Source: Actinomycetes bacterium (lineage in GTDB: Bacteria > Actinomycetota > Actinomycetes > Actinomycetales > Dermatophilaceae). From it: a stretch of DNA of 42,475 nt. The position numbers were made by a program, and so were the translations under genes. Every line of letters starts with the position of its first letter. Within the stretch, counting starts at the first letter, position 1. The DNA is taken from the NCBI GenBank assembly GCA_029552065.1, contig JAKPEG010000202.1:1-42475 (forward strand), in the 5' to 3' direction. The notes under the pieces are model-generated. The model was given only the letters and a program-made list of their open reading frames with translations, was not told the DNA's origin and searched no databases. Of this stretch, positions 7,979 through 15,041 are shown one piece after another.

Positions 7979-8055
7979 GCTTGACCCGACAACTGTGCGC
8001 TTGACCCGAGGAACCTTCTCGGGTCAAGCGCGCCTTTATCGGGTGACCCGATAAA
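7979..8055. repeat. Right inverted repeat with nested palindromes
   Basis: Mirror image of the left end. The outer palindrome 8035-8055 is identical to 6830-6850. The inner hairpin has 14-base perfect arms, 7997-8010 and 8018-8031, around a seven-base loop that has drifted from the left copy. The inner flank GCTTGACCCGACAA (7979-7992) corresponds to the left flank. It lies between two converging genes and may serve as a terminator. Confidence 0.82.
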
Positions 8056-8092
8056 GGCGCGGGGGCGCGGGGGCGCCGGGCCGGAAGCGCGG

Positions 8093-8545
8093 TCAGGAGG
8101 GCGGGCCGACCCGGGGGTACTCGATCGCCGGGCAGGTGTCCATCACCACGACGAGGCCGGCCGCACGAGCCCGGGCCGCTGCGGCCTCGTCGACGACCCC
8201 GAGTTGGAGCCACACCGCCCGGATCCCCAGCCGGTGCCGCTGGGCGATCGCCTCGTCGACGACCGCGCCGACGAGCCCCGAGTTGACGAAGCAGTCGACG
8301 ACGTCGACCCGCTCCCCGTCGGGCACCCCCGCGAGCGCGGGATGACCCGCCTCGCCGAACACCGGCGGCTGGAACGGCGCCCGCGGGTGGATCGGCACCA
8401 CCCGCTGCCCCAGCTCGGTCCGCAGGAAACGACCGATCCGGTATGCCGTGCGGCCAGTCGCGTCCGACAGTCCGACCACCGCCCAGGTTCCGGGGTGCAG
8501 GAGCAACTCGCGGACGAGGCCAGGGTCGTTGAGGTGGGACGCCAT
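8093..8545 (-). CDS. CoA-binding domain protein (YccU-like)
   Basis: 150 residues, a stand-alone Rossmann CoA-binding domain. WAVVGLSDATGRTAYRIGRFL is the nucleotide-binding start and is followed by VVPIHPRA. RVDVVDCFVNSG, GIRAVWLQLGVVDEAAA and VVMDTCPAIEYPR match the YccU family, close to the N-terminal part of succinyl-CoA synthetase alpha. The biochemical role of these small proteins is not settled. I place the start at ATG 8545, preceded at six bases by GAGACT on the minus strand; the longer frame upstream would run through the divergent gene's promoter. It is divergent from the LLM oxidoreductase. Confidence 0.82.
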   Translation of the reverse strand: MASHLNDPGLVRELLLHPGTWAVVGLSDATGRTAYRIGRFLRTELGQRVVPIHPRAPFQPPVFGEAGHPALAGVPDGERVDVVDCFVNSGLVGAVVDEAIAQRHRLGIRAVWLQLGVVDEAAAARARAAGLVVVMDTCPAIEYPRVGPPS

Positions 8546-8551
8546 CGGGCA

Positions 8552-8557
8552 AGTCTC
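8552..8557 (-). promoter_or_regulatory. -10-like hexamer for leaderless CoA-binding protein
   Basis: GAGACT on the minus strand ends six bases before ATG 8545, with no Shine-Dalgarno. It departs from TAnnnT at the first base. Confidence 0.4.
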
Positions 8558-8618
8558 ACACGACGCGGCGGAGTGACATGATGACGGCATCCTCCGGATC
8601 CCGAGCAAGGAGCAGGAC

Positions 8619-9638
8619 ATGCGGTTCGGTGCCTTCGTCCCCCAGGGCTGGCGGATGGACCTCGTCGGCGTCGACCCGGAACTGCACTGGGGCGTGATGG
8701 ACGGGCTGGCCCGCCGCTTCGACTCCAACCACGCGTGGGAGTCGCTCTGGGTCTACGACCACTTCCACACCGTGCCCACCCCCTCGGACGAGGCGACCCA
8801 CGAGGCGTGGTCGCTCATGGCCGCCTTCGGCGCCTCCACCAAGCGGATCCGGCTCGGTCAGATGTGCACGTGCATGGCCTACCGCAACCCGGCCTACCTG
8901 GCCAAGGTCGCGGCGACCGTCGACGTCATCAGCGGCGGCCGGGTCGAGATGGGCATCGGCGCGGGCTGGTACGAGCACGAGTGGCGCGCCTACGGCTATG
9001 GCTTCCCGGCGGCGCGTGACCGGCTGGGGATGCTCCGCGACGGCGTCGAGATCATGCGCCAGATGTGGACCCAGGGCCGCGCGACCCACGCGGGCAGCTA
9101 CTACACCGTCGACGGGGCGATCTGCGCCCCCCGCCCGCTGCAGGGCACGAGCCACCCGGGAAGCCCGCGCAACGGCATACCCATGTGGGTGGCCGGCGGG
9201 GGCGAGAAGGTGACCCTCAAAATCGCCGCGCAGTATGCCGACTACACGAACTTCTTCGGCGACGTCGCCGAGTTCGCCCGCAAGGACGCGATCCTGCGCG
9301 ACCACTGCACCGCGCTCGGGCGGGACGAGTCCGAGATCGTCCGCTCGGCCAACTTCAACGTGCTCATCGGTGAGACCCACGTCGAGGTCGACGAGCGGAT
9401 CGAGGAATACGTCGCGTTGCGCGTGCGCGCCGGGATCGCCGAGGCCGCCGCACGCAAGGAGGCGGCCGGCTTCCGGGCCGCCGGCACGGCCGGTACCCCC
9501 GAACAGGTGACCCAGACCCTCGCCGACTACGCCAAGGCGGGCCTCGGCTACGCGATCGTCTACTTCCCCGAGGCCGCCTACGACACGACGGGGATCGGGG
9601 TCTTCGAGCGGGGCGTCATGCCGCACCTGCGGGGCTGA
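8619..9638 (+). CDS. LLM-class F420-dependent oxidoreductase
   Basis: 339 residues of the luciferase-like monooxygenase fold. MRFGAFVPQG at the start, SLWVYDHFH near residue 45, RIRLGQMCTCMAYRNPAYLAKVAATVDVISGGRVEMGIGAGW in the middle and MWVAGGGEKVTLKIAA later are typical of the F420-using branch, in which two-electron hydride transfer replaces oxygen chemistry. The substrate cannot be predicted. AAGGAG at 8607-8612, six bases before ATG, sets the start. The gene is followed after six bases by an SDR and may be co-transcribed with it. The presence of fbiA and fbiB 12 kb away agrees with F420 as the cofactor. FMN use remains an alternative. Confidence 0.85.
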   Translation: MRFGAFVPQGWRMDLVGVDPELHWGVMDGLARRFDSNHAWESLWVYDHFHTVPTPSDEATHEAWSLMAAFGASTKRIRLGQMCTCMAYRNPAYLAKVAATVDVISGGRVEMGIGAGWYEHEWRAYGYGFPAARDRLGMLRDGVEIMRQMWTQGRATHAGSYYTVDGAICAPRPLQGTSHPGSPRNGIPMWVAGGGEKVTLKIAAQYADYTNFFGDVAEFARKDAILRDHCTALGRDESEIVRSANFNVLIGETHVEVDERIEEYVALRVRAGIAEAAARKEAAGFRAAGTAGTPEQVTQTLADYAKAGLGYAIVYFPEAAYDTTGIGVFERGVMPHLRG

Positions 9639-9644
9639 CCAGCG

Positions 9645-10550
9645 ATGAGGTCGGCGTGGTCGGTGCAGGACGTCGGTGACCAGAGCGGGCGGACGGTGCT
9701 CGTCACCGGCGCCAACAGCGGGCTCGGCCTCGAGCTGACCAGGACGCTCGTCTCGCGGGGTGCGCACGTCGTGCTCGCCTGTCGCGACGTCGCCAAGGGC
9801 GAGGCGGCTGCTTCCGCGGTGGGACGGGGCGCGGGCAGCACCGAGGTCGCCCGGGTCGACCTGTCCTCGCTCGACTCGGTCGCCGAGCTGGCAAATACGC
9901 TGCGCGACAGGCCGATCGACGTCCTGGTGAACAACGCGGGGATCATGGGCGTGCCGCCGCGACGCAGCGTCGACGGGCACGAGCTGCACTGGGCGACCAA
10001 CGTCCTCGGCCCGTTCGCGCTCACCGCGGCACTGTTGCCGCAGGTGCGCGACCGGGTCGTGTGGGTGAGTTCGCAGATGCACCGGATCGGGCGGATCGAC
10101 CTGGCCGACCCCGACCGTGAGCACCGGCGCTACGAACGCTGGACCGCCTACGGCACGAGCAAGCTCGCCGACCTCATGCTCGGCTACGAGCTGGCCCGCC
10201 GGCTCGTCCTCGCCGGCTCACCCGCCCGCTCGTATGCCGCCCACCCCGGCTATGCGATCACCCACCTGCAGCGGCATACGGCGCTCGCGCTGCCCGCACC
10301 GGGGGAGTGGTTGCTCCAACGAGTCCGGGTGGCGCAGGACGCCGCCGGGGGAGCCCGGCCGCTGCTCCACGCCGCGACCGCTGCCGACCTGCCGACCGGC
10401 AGCTACGTCGGGCCTTCGGGACCGGGCGAGCTCACCGGGGCGCCGCGGGTCGTCGGGTCGAGCGCAGCCTCGCGCGACCGTGAGGTGCAGCGTCGGCTGT
10501 GGCAGCGGTGCGAGCAGATGACCGGCGTCTCGGCCGGTCTGGCCGACTGA
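9645..10550 (+). CDS. Short-chain dehydrogenase (retinol dehydrogenase-like SDR)
   Basis: 301 residues. TGANSGLG (residues 20-27) is the classical SDR cofactor loop, NNAGIMG the structural NNAG motif, and Tyr169 with Lys173 in AYGTSK the catalytic pair. ACRDVAKG after the second strand indicates NADP preference (Arg). AHPGYAITHLQ near residue 205 resembles the retinol dehydrogenase/WWOX-like group often annotated as oxidoreductase of unknown substrate. It begins six bases after the LLM oxidoreductase, so the two likely share a transcript. The stop is followed by three further in-frame TGA codons at nine-base intervals. Confidence 0.87.
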   Translation: MRSAWSVQDVGDQSGRTVLVTGANSGLGLELTRTLVSRGAHVVLACRDVAKGEAAASAVGRGAGSTEVARVDLSSLDSVAELANTLRDRPIDVLVNNAGIMGVPPRRSVDGHELHWATNVLGPFALTAALLPQVRDRVVWVSSQMHRIGRIDLADPDREHRRYERWTAYGTSKLADLMLGYELARRLVLAGSPARSYAAHPGYAITHLQRHTALALPAPGEWLLQRVRVAQDAAGGARPLLHAATAADLPTGSYVGPSGPGELTGAPRVVGSSAASRDREVQRRLWQRCEQMTGVSAGLAD

Positions 10551-10596
10551 ACCGGCTGAGCCGGCTGAATCGGCTGAGCCGGGCTGAACCGGCTCA
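10548..10596 (+). repeat. Nine-base tandem repeat carrying redundant stop codons
   Basis: Units close to CCGGCTGAA/G repeat five to six times between the SDR stop and the converging DUF427 stop. In the SDR frame TGA occurs at 10548, 10557, 10566 and 10575; the fifth unit has gained one G and breaks the phase. This looks like replication slippage that copied the stop codon. Confidence 0.7.
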
Positions 10597-10878
10597 CGAG
10601 TCGGTGACGACGACGCCCTTCCAGAAGGCGACTCTGCCGGCCACCATCGAGGCCGCCGGCTTCGGGTCGGGATAGAACCACACGGCGTCGATGTTGCGCT
10701 CGCCGTCGACCTCGAGGCTGTAGTAGCTCGCGGTGCCCTTCCACGGGCAGACCGTGTGGGTGTCGGAATCGCGCACGAGCTCCCGGCGCAGGGCCGACGA
10801 GGGGAAGTAGTGGTTGCCCTCGACGACCACCGTGTCCTCGCTCTGCGCGATCACCTCGCCGCACCAGACCGCCTTCAT
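10594..10878 (-). CDS. DUF427 family protein
   Basis: 94 residues, the usual size of a single DUF427 domain. MKAVWCGEVIAQSEDTVVVEGNHYFP at the start, CPWKGTASYYSL in the centre and DAVWFYPDPKPAA near the end are the recognised conserved blocks. The family folds as a small beta barrel; its function is not known. ATG 10878 has AAGGAGG-type sequence (complement of 10885-10891) a few bases upstream, which fixes the start. It is divergent from the acyl-CoA dehydrogenase and convergent with the SDR. Confidence 0.9.
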   Translation of the reverse strand: MKAVWCGEVIAQSEDTVVVEGNHYFPSSALRRELVRDSDTHTVCPWKGTASYYSLEVDGERNIDAVWFYPDPKPAASMVAGRVAFWKGVVVTDS

Positions 10879-11008
10879 GCCCGGACCTCCTTGGGCGCCG
10901 TGGGCCGGCAAGCCCGTGTCTCGATGAACGCTGCGCGCGGCGCGGGTCTTCCCCAGCCGCGACAAGTGAATCCGGCCGCAGGAGGTGGGTGCACGGCATA
11001 CCGGGGGG

Positions 11009-11014
11009 TATTTT
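11009..11014 (+). promoter_or_regulatory. -10 hexamer for leaderless acyl-CoA dehydrogenase
   Basis: TATTTT, the most AT-rich stretch nearby, is followed by seven bases and GTG 11022. A CGGCATAC motif lies immediately upstream at 10993-11000. Confidence 0.6.
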
Positions 11015-11021
11015 CGGACCC

Positions 11022-12182
11022 GTGAACCCCGACTTCGACGCCTTCCAGCTGTCCGACTCCCACCGTCAGCTGCGCGCGGCCGTGCGCGAGCTCGCCGAGG
11101 CGCAGATCGAGCCCTACGCGGCCGACTGCGACGAGAACGCGCGCTATCCGCAGGAGGCGCACGATGCGCTCGTCGCGTCGGACTTCTTCGCCCCCCACGT
11201 GCCCGAGGAATACGGCGGTGCCGGTGCCGACGCACTCGCCGTCTGCCTCGTCATCGAAGAGGTCGCCCGGGTCTGCGTGTCCAGCTCCCTCATCCCCGCG
11301 GTGAACAAGCTCGGCAGTATGCCGCTCATCCTCGGCGGGAGCGAGGAGCTCAAACACCGGTACCTCACCCCCATGGCCGAGGGGAAGTCCGGCTTCTGTT
11401 ACGGGCTGTCCGAGCGGGAGGCCGGGTCGGACACGGCCGGGATGAAATGTACGGCCACCGAACAGGCCGACGGCTCCTGGGTGCTCGACGGACACAAGGC
11501 CTGGATCACCAATGCCGGGGAGATGGACTACTACACGGTGCTGGCCGTGACCGAGCCCGAGGGCCGTCGGGGTGCCAACATCACGGCTTTCGTCGTCGAG
11601 CGGGGCGACGAGGGCTTCAGCTTCGGGGCCAAGGAACGCAAGCTCGGCATCAAGGGCAGCCCCACGCGCGAATTGCTCTTCGACCATTGCGTCATTCCCG
11701 GCGACCGGGTCGTCGGCGCGCGCGGCGAGGGGCTCAAGCTCGCCCTGCGGACCCTCGACCACACCCGGATCACCATCGGGGCGCAGGCGGTCGGGGTCGC
11801 CCAGGGTGCTCTCGACAAGGCCGTCGGCTACGTGAAGGCGCGTGAGCAGTTCGGCAAGCACATTGCCGAGTTCCAAGGGGTCCAGTTCATGCTGGCCGAC
11901 ATGGCGATGCACCTCGAGGCCGCCCGTCAGCTCGTCTACGCCGCCGCCAGCAAGTCCGAGCGCGGGGACCGCGACCTGTCCTACTTCGGTGCGGCCGCCA
12001 AGTGCTTCGCGAGCGACATGGCGATGAAGGTGACGACCGACGCCGTCCAGCTCATGGGCGGGATGGGCTACACCCGCGACTTCCCGGTCGAACGGATGAT
12101 GCGCGACGCGAAGATCACCCAGATCTACGAGGGCACCAACCAGATCCAGCGGATCGTCATGGCCCGCCAGATCCTCGGCTGA
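11022..12182 (+). CDS. Acyl-CoA dehydrogenase (FadE25-like)
   Basis: 386 residues with the full acyl-CoA dehydrogenase order: an N-terminal helical domain, a beta domain with YGLSEREAGSD and WITNAG flavin-contact motifs, and a C-terminal helical domain with REQFGKHIAEFQGVQF. The catalytic base is Glu370 in IYEGTNQIQR. It oxidises acyl-CoA thioesters to enoyl-CoA using FAD and passes electrons to ETF. I chose GTG 11022 because of the -10 hexamer seven bases before it; the longer start at 10989 would lie upstream of that promoter. In mycobacteria fadE25 is the neighbour of purE; here the DUF559 cassette and four other genes separate them. Confidence 0.94.
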   Translation: MNPDFDAFQLSDSHRQLRAAVRELAEAQIEPYAADCDENARYPQEAHDALVASDFFAPHVPEEYGGAGADALAVCLVIEEVARVCVSSSLIPAVNKLGSMPLILGGSEELKHRYLTPMAEGKSGFCYGLSEREAGSDTAGMKCTATEQADGSWVLDGHKAWITNAGEMDYYTVLAVTEPEGRRGANITAFVVERGDEGFSFGAKERKLGIKGSPTRELLFDHCVIPGDRVVGARGEGLKLALRTLDHTRITIGAQAVGVAQGALDKAVGYVKAREQFGKHIAEFQGVQFMLADMAMHLEAARQLVYAAASKSERGDRDLSYFGAAAKCFASDMAMKVTTDAVQLMGGMGYTRDFPVERMMRDAKITQIYEGTNQIQRIVMARQILG

Positions 12183-12212
12183 GGGCCGAGCGCGCAACGG
12201 TCGTGAGCGCCC

Positions 12213-13472
12213 TCAGCCCGCGGTGAGCGGCTGCCCGGTGCGCAGAGCGGTGAACAGCGCCTTGGCCTTGACCTCGTCCCACTTGACGACCGAGCCCACG
12301 CCCTTGACCGAGTAGTTGGGGTCGGCGACCGGCACCTGCAGGGAGATCCCGTCGCCGTTTCCGACCGACCGCAGCGCCTGGAGGATGGCGACCGCGTCGC
12401 TGAGCGAGGTGTCGCCACCGACGACGAGTCCGGCGGCCGCGGCATCGGCGAAGCCCTTGTAGCGCCAGGGCACGAGGGCCGTCGACGGGCTCGCGGCCTT
12501 CTTGATGATCGCCGCGAGGAACTGTCGCTGACGTTCGGCCCGACCGAGGTCGCCGCGGGGGTCGCTGTGCCGGTCGCGGACGTAGGCGAGCGCCGTCCGC
12601 CCGTTCATCAGCTGGCAACCGGCCTGGATGTCGAGCCCCGAGTCGCTGTCCTTCATCGCGGTCGCGGGGCACATCTCCACGCCGCCCACGCTGTCGACGA
12701 CCCGGGCGAAACCTCCGAAGCCGATCTCCAGGTAGCCGTCGATCCGCACTCCGGTCGCGGTCTCGACGGCCTGCGTGAGCAACTTGGGGCCACCGAAGGC
12801 GAAGGCCGCGTTGATCTTGTTGGACCCATGCCCGGCGATGGCGACGTAGGAGTCGCGCGGCACCGAGATGAGCACCGGCTTGCCCGAGTCGGGCAGGTGG
12901 ACGAGCATGATCGAGTCGGTCCGCTTGCCGACGTCGACCGTGTCGACGCCGATCGCGGCCGCCTCGGCTGCGGTGAGTCCCTCGCGGCTGTCGGATCCCA
13001 CGAGCAGGTAGGTGTGTCCCTTACCGGCTGCCGCTCGCTGGGCGGGAGCGTTGTCGACCCGCTCGACCTTGCCCCAGGCGGTCATCGGCACCCCGACCAT
13101 GAAGGCGATCCAGCCGAGCACGAGCAGGACGAGCACCGCCGCGACCCGCCGCCGCCGCACGCGCGCGCTCGGGCGCCTCGGGGCGGCATACCCCTGGTCG
13201 GGCGCCGCCGGAGGGCGACCACCGGCACCGCCGCGAGCTCCGCCCACGCCCGCACTGCCCACGCCGTATGCCGTGCCACCGGCCGGTCGCGCCGCCCCGG
13301 GCACGGCGGGCGTGGCGGGGTTCTCGTGCCGGAGCCGGACCTTGCGCCGTGTGTCGACGACGATCGGGCTCTCGCGGGGGTCGCCGACCGGCCGGGTGCC
13401 GACCCCGGACGGTCGGTCGGGCGGGCGGCGCACGGGGATGAGGCGCGGCTCGTCGTGTTCGGTGTCGCTCAC
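12213..13472 (-). CDS. LytR-CpsA-Psr (LCP) family cell-wall glycopolymer ligase
   Basis: 419 residues. A long basic, proline/glycine-rich cytoplasmic N-terminus (about 105 residues) precedes one membrane helix (VAAVLVLLVLGWIAFMVGV), and the rest is extracellular. The LCP domain shows LLVGSDSR, RTDSIMLVHL, SVPRDSYV, KINAAFAFGGP and YVRDRHSDPRGDLGRAERQRQF, the conserved arginine and aspartate motifs that bind the polyprenyl pyrophosphate. LCP enzymes attach glycopolymers such as teichoic acid or arabinogalactan to peptidoglycan. GTG 13472 has GGAGG eight bases upstream; the longer TTG start lies inside that site. It is divergent from the third gtrA and glycosyltransferase pair, which fits a shared envelope role. 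Confidence 0.92.
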   Translation of the reverse strand: MSDTEHDEPRLIPVRRPPDRPSGVGTRPVGDPRESPIVVDTRRKVRLRHENPATPAVPGAARPAGGTAYGVGSAGVGGARGGAGGRPPAAPDQGYAAPRRPSARVRRRRVAAVLVLLVLGWIAFMVGVPMTAWGKVERVDNAPAQRAAAGKGHTYLLVGSDSREGLTAAEAAAIGVDTVDVGKRTDSIMLVHLPDSGKPVLISVPRDSYVAIAGHGSNKINAAFAFGGPKLLTQAVETATGVRIDGYLEIGFGGFARVVDSVGGVEMCPATAMKDSDSGLDIQAGCQLMNGRTALAYVRDRHSDPRGDLGRAERQRQFLAAIIKKAASPSTALVPWRYKGFADAAAAGLVVGGDTSLSDAVAILQALRSVGNGDGISLQVPVADPNYSVKGVGSVVKWDEVKAKALFTALRTGQPLTAG

Positions 13473-13553
13473 GACGTGGACCTCCAACGAGGGACGAGAG
13501 GGTGTGGCTGGCCCTCAAGTCTCGCATGCACGGCCGTGGGAGCCCGGCACATC

Positions 13554-13559
13554 TAGACT
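13554..13559 (+). promoter_or_regulatory. -10 hexamer for third gtrA
   Basis: TAGACT, nine bases before ATG 13569, with no ribosome-binding site. The untranslated leader would be only a few bases. Confidence 0.5.
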
Positions 13560-13568
13560 TGGCCAGCG

Positions 13569-14147
13569 ATGTCGAGCCTCGACCCAGCCCCCCAGGACGG
13601 GATGCCTGCCCCCCCGTCCCCAGCGCCCGGAACCCCGGTGTCGGGCAGCACGGGGCGCACCGGGCGCATCGGGCGCTCGAGTGCGTTGCGCTCGACGATG
13701 AGCGACCCGCGGGTGTCCTTCCTCGGGGTCGGCGCGTTCAACACGGCATTCGGGTTCGCCGCGTTCGTCGCCTTCGACCGGGTCTTCGCCGGGCTCGCCC
13801 CGGCCTGGACCGTGGTCGCGCACAACACCGCGACCCTCGCGTGCGCCCATGTAGTGTCCGTCCTCGTCGCCTTCGTCCTGCACCGTCGGCTCGTCTTCCG
13901 CGTGCGCGGCCACGTGTGGCGGGACCTGGCCCGGTTCGAGAGCGTCAACCTCGTCATGCTCGGACTCAACTGGGTCCTGCTCAACCTCCTCTCGCTCGCC
14001 GCCGGGTTCCCGTCGGTCCTCGCCCAGGCATGTGTCCTCGTCGTCATCGCGGCCACGAGCTTCTTCGGGCACAAGCACATCTCCTTCCGGCGGTCCGACC
14101 GGGACACCGCCGGCGGGGGCCGGTCCGACCGTGGTGCCGGACGGTGA
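13569..14147 (+). CDS. GtrA family membrane protein (third of three)
   Basis: 192 residues. A disordered Pro/Ser/Gly-rich N-terminus of about 45 residues precedes VSFLGVGAFNTAFGFAAFVAFD, then three more membrane segments, with VAFVLHRRLVFR after the second and FFGHKHISFRRS at the end. This is a divergent GtrA member, with sequence clearly unlike the other two in this window. The stop overlaps the following glycosyltransferase (GTGA), so the two are co-translated. An ATG at residue 44 (MSDPRVSF) would give a more typical length, but the promoter spacing favours the upstream ATG. Confidence 0.75.
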   Translation: MSSLDPAPQDGMPAPPSPAPGTPVSGSTGRTGRIGRSSALRSTMSDPRVSFLGVGAFNTAFGFAAFVAFDRVFAGLAPAWTVVAHNTATLACAHVVSVLVAFVLHRRLVFRVRGHVWRDLARFESVNLVMLGLNWVLLNLLSLAAGFPSVLAQACVLVVIAATSFFGHKHISFRRSDRDTAGGGRSDRGAGR

Positions 14148-14989
14148 GCCCGCGGGTCCCGCGGGTCTCGGTGGTCGTGCCGACGTACCACAACGTGGGC
14201 CATGTCGAGGCGACCATCGAGTCGATCCTCGCCTCGACCTTCGAGGACTTCGAACTCCTCGTCGCCGACCACAGCTCCACCGACGGGACGTGGGAGGCGC
14301 TCCAACGCTTCGCCGCCGACCCACGGGTGACCCTCTGGCAGACCCCAGCCGGTGGAGGCGCGCCGGCCAACTGGGCGGCGGTCACCGCGCGCGCCCGGGG
14401 TGAGTTCGTCAAACTCGTCTGCGGCGACGATCTCGTCCATCCGACCTGCCTGGCCGAGCAGGTGGCGGCGATGGACGCCCACCCGGGGGTCGTCCTCGTC
14501 TGCGCGCGCAGGGATCTCGTCGACACCACGGGGCGCAGGATCGCCGGGGGCCGCGGGATGACGCGGATCACCGGCCGCCACCAGGGTCGGTCCGCGATCC
14601 GGCGTGCGGTCCGGGTCGGCACGAACATCTTCGGCGAACCGGCGACGGTGCTCTTCCGCCGGGTCGACCTGCTCGCCGTGGGAGGGTGGTGGGCCGATTA
14701 CCCCTATGTCATCGACGAGGCGACCTACGCGCTCGTCCTGCTCCGAGGCGACCTCTACGCCCTGCCGCTCAGCCTCGCGTCCTTCCGGATCAGTCCCGGC
14801 CAGTGGAGCGTCGAGCTGGCCGACCAACAAGCCGCGCAGGTGCTCGCCTTCCACGACGCGCTCGCCGAGCGGGTGCCCGGCCTGCTCAGCCGCGGCGACC
14901 TCGTGAGCGGGCGGCTCATGGCGCGGGGGCTGGCCACCGCGCGTCGGCTCGTCTACCTCGCGTTGAACAGGCGGTCGCGGCCGGACTGA
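14144..14989 (+). CDS. Glycosyltransferase family 2
   Basis: 281 residues. VSVVVPTYHNVGHVEATIESILAST opens the GT-A fold, with LLVADHSSTDGTWEAL, ANWAAVTARARGEFVKLVCGDDL (DD metal motif near residue 95) and a later EPATVLFRRVDLLAVGG substrate-domain motif. There is no membrane helix, so it acts at the cytoplasmic side. The GTG start overlaps the stop of the GtrA gene; a GT2-GtrA pair commonly builds and flips a polyprenyl-linked sugar. Donor and acceptor are unknown. It converges with the SulP transporter gene. Confidence 0.88.
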   Translation: MSPRVPRVSVVVPTYHNVGHVEATIESILASTFEDFELLVADHSSTDGTWEALQRFAADPRVTLWQTPAGGGAPANWAAVTARARGEFVKLVCGDDLVHPTCLAEQVAAMDAHPGVVLVCARRDLVDTTGRRIAGGRGMTRITGRHQGRSAIRRAVRVGTNIFGEPATVLFRRVDLLAVGGWWADYPYVIDEATYALVLLRGDLYALPLSLASFRISPGQWSVELADQQAAQVLAFHDALAERVPGLLSRGDLVSGRLMARGLATARRLVYLALNRRSRPD

Positions 14990-15041
14990 ACGCCATGCTG
15001 TCGCTGGGGGCGTGGTGTCTCAGGTGCGTGGTCGGTCCCGG

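Larger units (their letters stand above)
6830..8055. mobile_element. One-gene cassette bounded by 77-base inverted repeats
   Basis: Two 77-base ends, 6830-6906 and 7979-8055, are inverted copies of each other at about 70 of 77 positions by hand alignment. They enclose exactly one gene, an AbiEi/DUF559-like protein. Each end holds an outer 21-base palindrome, a longer inner hairpin and a short inner flank, in mirrored order. No transposase is present and no clean target duplication is visible, although GGCGC occurs just outside both ends. The arrangement looks like a non-autonomous or REP-like element built around a Vsr-like nuclease gene. Mobility is inference. Confidence 0.5.

Noticed and set aside
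6830..8055. Insertion sequence with transposase
   Set aside because: The enclosed protein has an AbiEi/DUF559-type sequence and no DDE, serine or HUH transposase motifs; no clear target-site duplication is seen.
8041..8092. Non-coding RNA in the GC-rich stretch after the right repeat
   Set aside because: The stretch is a plain run of GC-rich sequence without a promoter or convincing fold beyond the repeat palindromes.
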